From: Aegilops tauschii subsp. strangulata | Lineage: Eukaryota; Streptophyta; Magnoliopsida; Poales; Poaceae | Length of the DNA: 64,000 bases | Reading direction: 5' to 3' | Assembly: GCF_002575655.3 (NCBI RefSeq) | Contig: NC_053039.3 | Coordinates: forward strand, 245,560,622-245,624,621 | Shown here: one piece after another, positions 52,731 through 64,000 of the stretch | How the letters are laid out: each line of letters starts with the position of its first letter | How positions within the stretch are numbered: the stretch's first letter is position 1 | Made by a program: the position numbers and the translations under genes | The notes under the pieces: model-generated | The model's input: only the letters and a program-made list of their open reading frames with translations | Told to the model about the DNA's origin: nothing | The model's database searches: none

Positions 52731-55654
52731 GGTAATTGATAAAAACAGAATTTTTGATGTGGAATGCTACCTAACATAATTATCAATGTAATCTTCTTTA
52801 CCGTGGCAAGAATATTCAGATCCATAAGATTCAAAACAAAAGTTTAATATTGACATGAAAACAATAATACTTCAAGCATACTAACAAAGCAATCATGTCT
52901 TCTCAATATAACATGGCCAAAGCAAGCTATCCTTACAAAATCATATAGTCTGGCTATGCTCTATCTTCATCACACAGAATATTTAAATCATGCACAACCC
53001 CGATGACAAGCCAAGCAATTGTTTCATACTTTTGATGTTCTCAAACTTTTTCAATCTTCACGCAATACATGAGCGTGAGCCACGGACATAGCACTATAGG
53101 TGGAATAGAATGGTGGTTGTGGAGAAGACAAAAAGGGAGAAGATAGTCTCACATCAACTAGGCGTATCAACGGGCTATGAAGTTGCCCATCAATAGATAT
53201 CAATGTGAGTGAGTAGGGATTGCCATGCAACGGATGCACTAGAGCTATAAGTGTATGAAAGCTCAACAAAAGAAACTAAGTGGGTGTGCATCCGTCTTGC
53301 TTGCTCACGAAGACCTAGGGCAATTTAAGGAAGCCCATCATTGGAATATACAAGTCAAGTTATATAATGAAAGACTCCCACTAGTATATGAAAGTGACAA
53401 AATAGGAGACTCTCTATCATGAAGATCATGGTGCTACTTTGAAGCACAAGTGTGGTAAAAGGATAGTAGCATTGTCCCTTCTCTCTTTTTCTCTCATTTT
53501 TTTGTTTTTTTTTGTTTTTGTTTTTTTGGGCCTTCTCTTCCTTTTTTTTTTGGCCTCTTTTTCTTTTTTTATTTTTTGTCCGGAGTCTCATCCCGACTTG
53601 TGGGGGAATCATAGTCTCCATCATCCTTTCCTCACTGGGACAATGCTCTAATAATGATGATCATCACACTTTTATTTACTTACAACTCAAGAATTACAAC
53701 TCAATAATTAGAACAAAATATGACTCTATGTGGATGCCTCCGGCGGTGTACCGGGATATGCAATGAATCGAGAGGGACATGTATGAAAGAATTATGAAGG
53801 TGTCTTTGCCACAAATACGATGTCAACTACATGATCATGCAAAGCAATATGACAATGATGGAGCGTGTCATAATAAATGGAACGGTGGAAAGTTGCATGG
53901 CAATATATCTCGGAATGGCTATGGAAATGCCATAATAGGCAGGTATGGTGGCTGTTTTGAGGAAGGTAATGGTGGGTGTATGGTACCGGCGAAAGTTGCG
54001 CGATACTAGAGGCTAGCAATGGTGGAAGGGTGAGAGTGCGTATAATCCATGGACTCAACATTAGTCATAAAGAACTCACATACTTATTGCAAAAATCTAT
54101 TAGTTATCAAAACGAAGTACTACGCGCATGCTCCTAGGGGGATAGATTGGTAGAAAAAGACCATCGCTCGTCCCCGACTGCCACTCATAAGGAAGACAAT
54201 CAATAAATAAATCATGCTCCGACTTCATCACATAACGGTTCACCATACGTGCATGCTACGGGAATCACAAACTTTAACACAAGTATCTCTCAAATTCACA
54301 ACTACTCAACTAGCACGACTCTAATATCACCATCTTCATATCTCAAAACAATCATCAAGTATCAAACTTCTCATAGTATTCAATGCACTTTATATGAAAG
54401 TTTTTATTATATCCCTCTTGGATGCCTATCATATTAGGACTAAATTCATAACCAAAGCAAATTACCATGCTGTTCTAAACACTCTCAAAATAATATAAGT
54501 GAAGCTTGAGAGTTCATCTATTTCTTCAAAATAAAACTACCATCATGCTCTAAAAAGATATAAGTGAAGATCAATGAGTAGTCGAATAATTGTGCAACTA
54601 TGTGAAGACTCTCTAACATTTAATAATTTCAGATCTTGAAATTTTATTAAAACAGCAAGCAAAACATAATAAAATAAAATGACACTCCAAGCAAAACACA
54701 TATCATGTGGTGAATAAAAATATAGCTCCAAGTAAAGTTACCGATGAACGAAGACGAAAGAGGGGATGCCTTCCGGGGCATCCCCAAGCTTAGGCTCTTG
54801 GTTGTCCTTGAATATTACCTTGGGGTGCCTTGGGCATCCCCAAGCTTAGGCTCTTTCCAGTCCTTATTCCACAGTCCATCGAATCTTTACCCTAAACTTG
54901 AAAACTTCACAACACAAAACTCAACAGAAAACTCGCAAGCTCCGTTAGTATAAGAAAATAAATCACCACTTAGGTACTGTTGTGAACTAATTCTAAATTC
55001 ATATAGGTGTAATATCTACTGTATTCAAACTTCTCTATGGTTCATACCCTCCGATACTACTCATAGATTCATCAAAATAAGCAAACAACACAATGAAAAC
55101 AGAATCTGTCAAAAACAGAACAGTCTGTAGTAATCTGTATCAAACGTATACTTATGGAACTCCAAAAAATTTGAAATAAATTGGTGGACCTGAGTAATTT
55201 GTCTATTAATAATCTGCAAAAATAATCAACCTAAAATCACTCTCCAGTAAAAAATGGCAGCTAATCTCGTGAGCGCTAAAGTTTCTGTTTTTAACAGCAA
55301 GATCGCATAGACTTCACCCAAGTCTTCCCAAAGGTCATATTGGCACAAATACTAATTAAAACATAAAACCACATCTAACCATAGGCTATATGAATTATTT
55401 ATTACTAAACAGGAGCAAAAAGCAAAGAACAAAAATAAAATTGGGTTGCCTCCCAGCAAGCGCTATTGTTTAACGCCCCTAGCTAGGCATGATGATTTCA
55501 ATGATGCTCACATAAAAGATAAGAATTGAAACATAAAGAGAGCATCATGAAGCATATGACTAACACATTTAAGTCTAACCCACTTCCTATGCATAGGGAT
55601 TTTGTGACCAAACAACTTATGGGAACAATAATCAACTAGCATAGGAAGGCAAAA
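52731..55654 (-). other. Non-coding interior of element F
   Basis: Nearly 3 kb without a convincing ORF. A T-rich, low-complexity stretch occupies 53480-53585. AAGCTTGGGGATGC recurs on the minus strand near 54778-54791 and 54834-54847, each preceded by GAGCCT. Confidence 0.6.
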
Positions 55655-57303
55655 CTAGCATAGCTTCAAGATTTCCAGCACATAGAGAGGAAACTTGATA
55701 TTATTGCAATTCCTACAAGCATATATTCCTCCCTCATAATAATTTTCATTAGCATCATGAATGAATTCAACAATATAAACATCACATAAAGCATTATTTT
55801 CATGATCCACAAGCATAGAAATTTTATTACTCTCCACATAAGCAAAATTCTTCTCATTCGGAATAGTGGGAGTATCATAAGAAACTAGAATACTATAAAT
55901 TGTTTCCATATTAAAAGAGTAATGTTCATATAATCATCACTACTTTTTATAGCATAAGTTTCATCACAATAATCAACATAAGTAGCAACTTTGTTCTCAT
56001 CATAATCAATTAAAACCTCTTCCGAAATAGTGGATTCATCACTAAATAAAGTCATGACCTCTCCAAATCCACTTTCATAAATATTATAAGATTCAACACC
56101 CTCCAAAATAGTGGGATCATTACTTCCTAAAGTTGACACTCTTCCAAACCCACTTTCATCAATATAACCATCATAAATAGGAGGCATGCTATCATCATAA
56201 TAAATTTGCTCATCAAAACTTGGGAGGCTAAAAATATCATCTTCATTAAACATAGCATCCCCAAGCTTGGGACAAACATTAATTGCAGCAAATATATTCT
56301 CAAACATGTCATTCTCATCAAACATAGCATCCCCAAGCTTGGGCCTTTTCATATCATAAGCATAATCATTCTCACCATTAATAGTATGGATAACACCAAT
56401 AGTATAGCAATTATCATTATCATAATGAGTAATAGGAGCAATATCATTTGCTAGGACCTTTTTACCTTTGCTTCTCCGTCTTTTCTTTTTCTTCTTCACA
56501 TCATGTGTGGGTCTAATCCTCTTTTTGGAGCTCCTTATTAATGAGATTGGTTGAATAGAAAGCTCCTCGTCGTCACCTGATTCATCACAAGAAAGAATAG
56601 GAGGATATTGGGAAATCTCTTCCCTTTCATTAGTATTCTCTTCATCTTCTATTAGTTTTCTTTTCTTTTTGTAATTGGCAATATAAGGATTTTCAATGCA
56701 ATTCACCGCACAATACATAAAAATTTCTTCTAGATCAAAATCAAGGACTTTATCAAGGACAAATTCTGGCATATCCTTAGTTATACGTTTCATTTCTCCA
56801 TAACCCAAAATCAAACTAAGTTCATTATGATGTGCAAGGGAAATCAAGTCATCACAATTTTTGGACACAATACGATCATGAAACAATTTGCATTGGATAT
56901 TTAAATGACCACGTTCATTGGAAAGTTCACAAGGATGATTAAGAAAATTTAAATTTTCAGCAAAAGCATCTAGCCTTTCTTGCAACCATTTGGTTTCTAA
57001 ATACTTATGCCTCTTGCAAAATCTATCTTCCCTATTTGGTGTGTACTTGCAAACTCTATGCACTCCACAAAAGTTGACATGCTTATAAGACACATTTTCA
57101 TCATGACTAGTGCAATCATCATTAGTACTATGAATATTCAAAGAGTTCATACTAACAACATTGCAATCATGCTCATAATTCAAAGATTTAGTGCCAAACA
57201 TTCTAATGCATTCTTCCTCTAGCAATTGAGCACAATTATCGGAATCCTTATTTTCATGAAATTTATTAAAAAGATGAAGCATATGAGGAACCCTCAAGTC
57301 CAT
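55655..57303 (-). pseudogene. Orphan ORF of element F, 472 aa plus frameshifted tail
   Basis: Starts MDLRVPHMLHLFNKFHENKD at 57303. A Cys/His-rich N-terminal part (HVNFCGVHRVCKYTPNREDR, then FCKRHKYLETKWLQERLD) is followed by an acidic middle, a strongly basic run (DVKKKKKRRRSKGKK) like a nuclear localisation signal, and an acidic C-terminal half with internal repeats: PKLGDAMFDENDMF / PKLGDAMFNEDDIF and ESGFGRVSTLGSND / ESGFGEVMTLFSDE. The frame closes at 55885, but the overlapping frame from 55909 (METIYSILVSYDTP, ending VLEILKLC at 55655) reads as its continuation after a one-base shift. It does not resemble Gag, protease, RT or integrase. Function unknown. Confidence 0.65.
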
Positions 57304-57394
57304 TTTTTTGTAGTTTTCTTTTATAAACTAAACTAGTGATAAAACAAGAAACTAAAAGATTTGATTGCAAGATCTAAAGATATACCTTCAAGCA

Positions 57395-57427
57395 CTCACC
57401 TCCCCGGCAACGGCGCCAGAAACTGCT
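57395..57427 (-). promoter_or_regulatory. Primer-binding site region of element F
   Basis: Minus strand reads AGCAGTTTCTGGCGCCGTTG, then CCGGGGAGG, directly inside the 5' LTR. TGGCGCCGTTGCCGGGGA is the usual site in Athila-like grass elements, about 8 bases from the LTR edge. The tRNA is not assigned here. Confidence 0.65.
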
Positions 57428-59112
57428 TGATGTCTACTAGGCAACCTTATTCTTGTAGACGTTGTTGGGCCTCCAAGTGCAGAGGTTTGTAGGACAGTAG
57501 CAAATTTCCCTCAAGTGGATGACCTAAGGTTTATCAATCCATGGGAAGCATATGATGAAGATGGTCTCTCTCAAACAACCCTGCAACCAAATAACAAAGA
57601 GTCTCTTGTGTCCCCAACACACCCAATACAATGGTAAATTGTATAGGTGCACTAGTTCGGCGAAGAGATAGTGATACAAGCGCAATATGGATGATAGATA
57701 TGAGTATTTGTAATCTGAAAATATAAAACAGCAAGGTAGCAAGCAATAAAAGTGAGCGTAAACGGTATTGCAACGCATTGAAACAAGGCCTAGGGTTCAT
57801 ACTTTCACTAGTGCAAGTTCTCTCAACAATAATAACATAATTGGATCATATAACTATCCCTCAACATGCAACAAAGAGTCACTCCAAAGTCACTAATAGA
57901 GGGGAACAAACGAAGAGATTATTGTAGGGTACGAAACCACCTCAAAGTTATCCTTTCTGATCGATCTATTCAAGAGTCCGTAGTAAAATAACACGAAGCT
58001 ATTCTTTCCATTCGATCTATCATAGAGTTCATACTAGAATAACACCTTAAGATACAAATCAACCAAAACCCTAATGTCACCTAGATACTCCAATGTCACC
58101 TCAAGTATCCGTGGGTATGATTATACGATATGCATCACACAATCTCAGATTCATCTATTCAAACCAACACAAAGTACTTCAAAGACTGCCCCAAAGTTTC
58201 TACCGGGGAGTCAAGACGAAAACGTGTGCCAACCCCTATGCATAAGTTCACGAGGTTACGGAACTCGCAAGTTGATCACCAAAACATACATCAAGTAGAT
58301 CACGTGAATATCCCATTGTCACCACAGATAAGCACATGCAAGACATACATCAAGTGTTCTCAAAACCTTAAAGACTCAATTCGATAAGATAACTTCAAAG
58401 GGAAAACTCAATCCATTACAAGAGAGTAGAGGGGGAGAAACATCATAAGATCCAACTATAATAGCAAAGCTCGTGATACATCAAGATCGTGCCGAATCAA
58501 GAACATGCGAGAGAGAGATCACACACATAGCTACTGGTACATACCCTCAGCCCCGAGGGTGAATTACTCCCTCCTCGTCATGGAGAGCGTCGGGATGATG
58601 AAGATGGCCACCGGAGAGGGATTCCCCCTCCGGTAAGGTGCCGGAATGGGTCTAGATTGGTTTTCAGTGGCTAGAGAGGCTTGCAGCGGTGGAACTCCCG
58701 ATCTAGGTTATGTTCTGGAGGTTTCTGTATATATAAGAGGTTTTGGCGTCGGGAACAAGTCAGGGGGGTCTCCGAGGCAGCCACGAGGTAGGGGGCGCGC
58801 CCAGAGGGGTAGGGCATGCCCCCACCCTCGTGGGTGCCTCGGGACTCTTCTGGCCCATCTCCGATGCTCCGTGGGCTTCTTCTGGTCAAAAAACAATCTC
58901 CGTCAAATTTCAGGTCAATTGGACTCCGTTTGGTTTTCCTTTTCTGCAAAACTCAAAAACAAGGAAAGACAGAAACTAGCACTGGGCTCTAGGTTAATAG
59001 GTTAGTCCCAAAAATCATATAAAATAGCATATAAATGCATATAAAACATCCTAGATGGATAATATAATAGCATGGAACAATCAGAAATTATAGATACGTT
59101 GGAGACGTATCA
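57428..59112 (-). repeat. 5' LTR of element F
   Basis: Pairs with 51027-52694. It carries an extra 19-bp tandem duplication (CTAGATACTCCAATGTCAC near 58081) and a shorter GA run (58506-58518). The GC-rich block here reads GGGGGCGCGCCCAGAGGG. Confidence 0.92.
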
Positions 59113-59913
59113 CTGGCCTCTCCCAAACTTTCTTGATTATTTCTACAAAACCTTCCCGGTGCAACCATGCCAGTTCAAATTTGAAAGGGTGAAGGGAAGA
59201 ATGGCTCGTAGAATTAGAATCAAGAACGATTGGTGCATGATCCAATAATGCCTCGATTCTCTCTAGGGCTCGTACGGTTACCATAGGAAATTTTAACTCC
59301 CATTTGGTATCCATGAGTACCCTATCGAGCTTCTCGTACGTTGGCACAGAACGGTTATTAGCCCAAATGAACTGCCGCCCCGACATACAAGCCTCCCGAA
59401 GGTCCAATCTATCAATCACAACATTGAATAGGAAAGGCCAATGAGTGTCGAAGCGGTCATTTTATTTTCCTGGTACCTAAGGATATTAAAATCCCCTCCA
59501 ATAAGCATTGGGTACAGGTTATCCTTAGCCAGGTTCATCAGTTCATGAAGGAAAGCGGATTTATGCTCATCTTGGTCAGCCCCATAGATTGCGACCAGGC
59601 TCCATGTAAAATTATCAGCCCTGTTTCGTAGGTGAAATTTGATATGAAATTCACTGGTCAAAAAGGCCAACAAGTCCATTGTCGTGGTCTGCATCCCAAG
59701 AAGGATTCCTCCAGACCTTCCACGAGCTGGTAGACTATGCCATGTGTAGTCGAAACCACAAGATAGGTGATCGAGGACGTGCGGGCGGAAGTCACATTTA
59801 CCAGCCTCGGAAATTGCCACAAAATCCAATTCGTGTTCTCGCACACAATCACCGACGTGTTTATGTTTAGCCAAGTCTGAGAGACCTCTGCTATTCCAAA
59901 ACATGCCTCTCAT
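59113..59913 (-). pseudogene. LINE endonuclease domain, right part
   Basis: Starts at 59913 with MRGMFWNSRGLSDLAKHKHV, typical of the apurinic-like endonuclease at the N-terminus of LINE ORF2, followed by DFVAISEAGKCDF, SGGILLGMQ and IGGDFNILRYQENK. A frameshift near 59430 leads to DRLDLREACMSGRQFIWANN and LDRVLMDTKWELKFP. The frame ends at KVWERP beside element F. About 150-200 residues normally found between this point and the RT block at 51026 are absent. Confidence 0.82.
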
Positions 59914-60690
59914 GTGGAAACTCGGATTGGTGTGAAAATTTTCGCCTTCTTCGGCGGTTTTTGTTTCTTTCTAGAGGATTTTGATTTAGATTTCCGCAAA
60001 GATGATGTGAAGTCACAAAACATGGACCTAGATCTTGCGTCATCCAAACCAACCTCGGTAATATCACCAACCAAGTGGGAGACTAGCGGACCATCATATT
60101 TGGCATCCGCTTCATCATCCTCCTCGGTTTCGGGGTTAGGTAGGGTGTTATTACACTTCAGAGAAACCTTTAAACGGTCAATCTCCATGTGTTTAAGTGC
60201 CCCAACCGACAGTTTAATTTCTTTATCGTTCTTTCCCATAAATACACCAACATTATTTACGCTATTATTAATGCGAGCATCTGAAAAAGAAAGAAAAGAT
60301 TGAGCGGACAAGGTACCTGGTGTGGGGTCCAAATTTCTCAAGGCTTGGCGGCGCATCGCCTTCGCTAGAGAGTGCTCATCAGTCGTAGAGGAACCATCGG
60401 CGGAGGTGGCATGACGGTTACTACGTCGGAGAGGCGAAGCAGTCCCTCCAGACATAGTCGTCGTTGGTGTCGTCGGCTTAGTCGTCGGGGTCCGTAATGT
60501 CCCAGATGTCGGTGTAGTGGGACGCGCCGACGGTCCAACCGGAACGGTAGCAATGGGCGCCGCGGCAGAACCATGCGCGCGAACAGCTGCTGGTCCGATA
60601 AACTTTAATTTCTTATCGCAGAAATCGGAGTTCTCGTCGATGATCTCATCCCTCTCATTTTCAGGGAGATATTCAACTCCTTAAGGGCAT
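59910..60690 (-). pseudogene. LINE ORF1-like protein, 5' truncated
   Basis: The frame with MSGGTASPLRRSNRHATSAD from 60455 continues to a basic C-terminus (SSRKKQKPPKKAKIFTPIRV), its stop overlapping the ORF2 start at 59913. Upstream, in another frame, ERDEIIDENSDFCDKKLKFI reads as its beginning, so one frameshift near 60460-60600 is likely. It is probably the nucleic-acid-binding ORF1 product of the same LINE. The 5' end fades near 60690. Confidence 0.65.
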
Positions 60691-61868
60691 TCATTGTATT
60701 CTCCTTTGATGCGACAAGCTAACGGCTGAGCATATCCACGTCACGTACCGGTAGCTGCTGCTAGTCTGGTTCTGGAGATGGGTCTCGTACATACGCCTGG
60801 CAAGTCAAATATTTGAAATCATTAATAATGAATGGTTAGATGATATATGTATATATGCATGTGTTTGCAATGCTCATGGATGTTTTTGTAATCTTACCTA
60901 GTTCGTGCTCGTTTCACCTTTGTCAACTTCTTCATAGGCCGCGAAGTTGGACGAGGACAGCTGGTAGTGGTTGTTCCAGCTACTCATGGCTGCAACTTCA
61001 AAATAATAACAAGTATAAGTTATACAAAAATATAGGTGGCATCACAATGGACTTGCAAACTAGATAGCATGTGGGCCTTAGTGCTAATAGGAAAAATTGG
61101 TGACCTACAATAGCAAATTGCCACTGCCTAATTTTTCTATTCTATCAAGTAAAATTTTATAATTAAGCATGCCTATTGAAAGGAGTACTTTATGATAGGT
61201 AGATCATATACATGCTTTCGATGGTTCACAAGACAACCAAGATATAGATAATAAATAGAGAAAGGAAAGATGTCATGGTGATCTCACGGCAGATACCATG
61301 GGATGGCTAAAGAGAGGGACATGCAAGAGGCAACCGGTGGGCTCTAGAGGCGAGGTTGGTACAAGTGAGCGTGAGACACAAGACGTACCCAGGTTCGGGG
61401 CTCTCCAGAGAGATAACACCCCTAGTCCTGTCGAGTGTGGTTTATATGTGCTGGATACAAGCTTGCTTCTAGAGCTGTTTTGGGGAAGAAGGAAGGCAGG
61501 CCAGTGCATAGGCTGCTCCTTCTCCGAGTGGGTGGATGTGAGTGTGTGTGGCTGAAGAGTTAACTGGTGATCACCCCATGCATGGAGGCCTCCTGGGGGG
61601 TCTTATAGGCCGACCCCCAGGGTTACAATGGTAAAGATACATAGACGCGGGGCCCTGGTGTCAGCGTCTAGGAGCCGATAGTGGGGGCCGCCGGGGCGCC
61701 GGGTCTGCCGGGTCCTCCGGAAGCGGGTCTCGCCGGGTTCGTCGGGTGCGGTCCGACATTGTTCCACTTGACATTGTTCAAAGTCTTCACTGTGTCCTTG
61801 ACAACTGAAGAAATTACGAACACACCTTAAAAAATTCTTAAAGTTTTTTTGGCGGTTGCCAAAGTAAC
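60691..61868. other. Unassigned spacer with an LTR-like fragment
   Basis: On the minus strand 60985-60900 could encode a short exon (SSWNNHYQLSSSNFAAYEEV, then DKGETSTN) ending at a GTAAG donor; its origin is unclear and it may be transposon-derived. 61270-61860 is GC-rich with CCTATAAGACC on the minus strand (near 61600) and resembles an LTR promoter fragment. No paired repeat is present. Confidence 0.3.
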
Positions 61869-63333
61869 TGATGACCCACAAGTATATGGGATCAATTGTA
61901 ACCTTTTCGATAAGTAAGAGTGTCGAACCCAATGAGGAGAAGAAGGAAATGACAAGTGGTTTTCAGCAAGGTAATGTCTGCAAGTGCTCAAATTGTAAGT
62001 AACAGAGTAGTTTGATAGCAAGATAATTTGTAACGAGCAAGTAACGGTAATAGTAACAAAAGTGCAGCAAGGTAGCCCAATCCTTTTTGAGGCAACGGGC
62101 AAGCCAAAACGGTCTCTTATAATAAGCAAAGCGCTGTTGAAGGTACACGGGAATTTCATCTAGTCACTTTCATCATGTTGGTTCGATTCGTGTTCGCTAC
62201 TTTGATAATTTGATATGTGGGTGGACCGGTGCTTAGGTATTGTTCTTACTTGAACAAGCCTCCTGCTTATGATTAACCCCCTCGCAAGCATCCGCAACTA
62301 TGAGAAAAATATTAAGAATAAATTCTAACCATAGCATTAACCTTTTGGATCCAATCGGCCCCTTATGGAATAGCACATAAACTAGGGTTTAAGCTTCTAT
62401 AACTCTCGCAACCCATCATCTAATAACTACTCCACAATGCATTCCCTTAGGCCCAAATATGGTGAAGTGTCATGTATTCGACGTTCACATAACACCACTA
62501 AGGGAATCACAACATACATACTATCAAAATATCAAACACATACCAAGTTCACATGATTACTTGCAACACGATTTCTCCCATGACCTGAAGAACAAAAGTA
62601 ACTACTCAAAAATGATAATGATGCTCAAGATCAGAAGGGTATTAAATAGCATTGGATCTGAACATATAATCTTCCACCAAATAAACTAATCCACTACAAG
62701 ATGTAATCAACACTACTAGTCACCCACAAGCACCAATCTATAGTTCCTGTAGAAAGATTGAACACAAGAGATGAACTAGGGTTTGAGAGGAGATGGTGTT
62801 GTTGAAGATGTTGATGGAGATTGCCCTCCCCAAGATGGGAGAGTTGTTGGTGATGATGATGACGATGATTTCCCCCTTCGTGAGGGAAGTTCCCCAGGCG
62901 GAATCACTCCGCCAGAGGGCAAAAGTGCTCCTGCTCAAGTTCTGCCTCGAGACAGCAGCGCTCCATCCCGAAAGTCCTCTCCTTATTTTTTCTAGGCCAA
63001 AATGACTTATATACCAGAAGATGGGCACCAGAGGTGGGCCGGGCTGATGTCTTATTCTCACTAGGTGGCCCCCTCCGGTGGTTATTTGCTCCAGTATTTC
63101 TTATTTATTCCATAAAAAATTCTCGTGAAGTTTCAGCTTGTTTGGAGTTGTGCAAAATAGGTGGCCTGACGAAGCTTTTCCAGGTCCAGATTTCGAGCTG
63201 CCGGAATTCTCCCTCTTTGTGTGTACCTTGCATATTATGAGAGAAACGGCATTAGAATTACTCCAAAAAGCATTATTATGCATAAAAACATTATAAATAA
63301 CAATAGGTAAACATGATGCAAATGGATGTATCA
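61869..63333 (-). repeat. 3' LTR of element G
   Basis: Plus-strand ends are TGATGACCCACAAGTATATG and GCAAATGGATGTATCA; on the minus strand it starts TGATACATCC and ends TACTTGTGGGTCATCA. The end closely matches the LTR end of element C. Confidence 0.78.
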
Positions 63334-63371
63334 ACTCTCCCAAGCTTAGACCTCGCTTGTCCTCAAGCGAA
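63334..63371 (-). promoter_or_regulatory. Polypurine tract and AGGA-loop hairpin of element G
   Basis: On the minus strand TCGCTTG, loop AGGA (63360-63363), CAAGCGA is a perfect 7-bp stem, followed by GGTCT and AAGCTTGGGAGAGT abutting the LTR. Confidence 0.72.
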
Positions 63372-64000
63372 AACCGAAATCGAAAAACATGTCCACATGC
63401 TTAGAGAGAGAGAGGTGTCGATAAAAACAAAATACGGACATAGAAGCATCATGTGAATTATTATAACAACAACAAACTTAAACAATTTTTTTTTATCATA
63501 GACTTCTCATGAATAAGTAACAATTCATCACACTATCAAAGTATAAAGCATAAACTTTATTGGAAACCAACAAACTATGTTCTCAGTCAACTTTGCTACT
63601 ACAATTCATCATCTTTTTAGGAAGGGTCACGTATCGGAGCCTTTAGGCAAGCCCACATACTCAACCATCATATAGTCTTCTATGATTGCTAACACTCACC
63701 GCATACACATGAGAACAACATTTCAACCAAGCACATAGAAAGGCAGGGGCTTATAGTTTCGCCTCCCAACGTATTCACCTCAAGGGTGATGTCAACTATA
63801 ATAACTCATGCTACCCATATTCAACTGGACATATGTGCCTAGATCTTTCCTCACCACATGATGCTTGCCAAAGGAGAAAAATAAAAAGGAATAGGGAGAG
63901 AAAAACTTTGACTCTTGCATAAAAGTAAAAGATAGGCCCTTCTCAGAGGGAAGCAGAGGTTGCCATGCGCTTATTTGTTTGTATGCTCAACCGCTTAGTG

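Larger units (their letters stand above)
51027..59112 (-). mobile_element. Element F: complete pol-less Gypsy-like LTR element
   Basis: 8.1 kb with two LTRs (1668 and 1685 bp), primer-binding site, polypurine tract, and flanks CTCGC (51022-51026) and CTGGC (59113-59117), a 4/5 match. The interior has one large ORF of unknown function and long non-coding regions, with no gag, protease, RT or integrase recognised. It is therefore non-autonomous. LTR start and tract resemble element C, so a C-like Athila relative may have supplied the enzymes. Confidence 0.87.
61869..64000 (-). mobile_element. Element G: 3' end of a minus-strand Gypsy element, running off the window
   Basis: A 1465-bp LTR (61869-63333) followed to the right by a polypurine tract and non-coding interior up to the window end. 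No ORF of substance appears in the visible interior. It is related to C by LTR end and tract. Confidence 0.75.

Noticed and set aside
53480..53650. Apparent membrane protein rich in Phe
   Set aside because: Translation of a poly-T tract in the non-coding interior of element F.
61298..61555. Plus-strand 85-codon frame as a gene
   Set aside because: It lies in LTR-like promoter sequence with no conserved motif; the opposite frame is also open.

Overview
The window reads as a stretch of a large grass genome, most probably Triticeae (wheat, Aegilops or barley group). This is inferred from an Au-type SINE, Angela/BARE-type Copia LTRs, Athila-like Gypsy elements, Stowaway MITEs and intron-containing plant genes. 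No bacterial feature was seen. All family names come from recognition by eye, not from database searches.

Region 1 (1-11.8 kb) is a small gene island. A minus-strand mitochondrial ribosomal protein gene (mS23 type, four exons, 193 aa) and a plus-strand Mpv17/PMP22-family membrane protein gene (seven exons, 260 aa) are divergent, with 299 bp between start codons. Further right is an intronless VQ-motif gene (191 aa, minus strand) with a VH variant core. Small DNA transposons (Stowaway-like, a Mutator-like MITE with target duplication, a hAT end) lie in and around these genes.

Region 2 (11.8-64 kb) is almost entirely nested retrotransposons. In order: (A) a nearly complete Copia with very short (138 bp) LTRs, 11.8-16.8 kb; an Au SINE, a CACTA-like fragment and a LINE tail, 16.8-18.1 kb; an isolated Angela/BARE LTR without matching flanks, 18.1-19.9 kb; (B) a 3'-truncated chromovirus-like Gypsy with a 2.4 kb LTR, 19.9-27.4 kb; (H) a plus-strand Gypsy remnant with two tandem arrays and a multi-exon antisense gene, 27.4-34.1 kb; (I) a minus-strand Gypsy LTR plus start of gag, 34.1-35.5 kb; an unassigned stretch, 35.5-37 kb; (C) a 5'-truncated Athila-like Gypsy with gag, protease and an env-position ORF but no reverse transcriptase or integrase, 37-44.1 kb; (D) a decayed Angela-type Copia, 44.1-50 kb; a LINE (50-51 kb and 59.1-60.7 kb) interrupted by (F), a complete pol-less Gypsy-like element with one large orphan ORF, 51-59.1 kb; and (G), the 3' LTR and start of the interior of another Gypsy running off the right edge.

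Every retroelement ORF examined carries stops, frameshifts or lost catalytic residues, so none looks autonomous now. The most interesting signal is non-coding. In the three related elements C, F and G the polypurine tract (core AAGCTTGGG) is preceded, in transcript sense, by a hairpin with an invariant AGGA loop and stems that differ by compensatory changes. C also has a second hairpin-plus-tract copy internally, and F has further tract copies, two of them inside its ORF where they encode PKLGDAMF. Other points of note are a higher-order tandem repeat in H, the antisense gene in H, and a 47 bp duplication of the protease active site in D.
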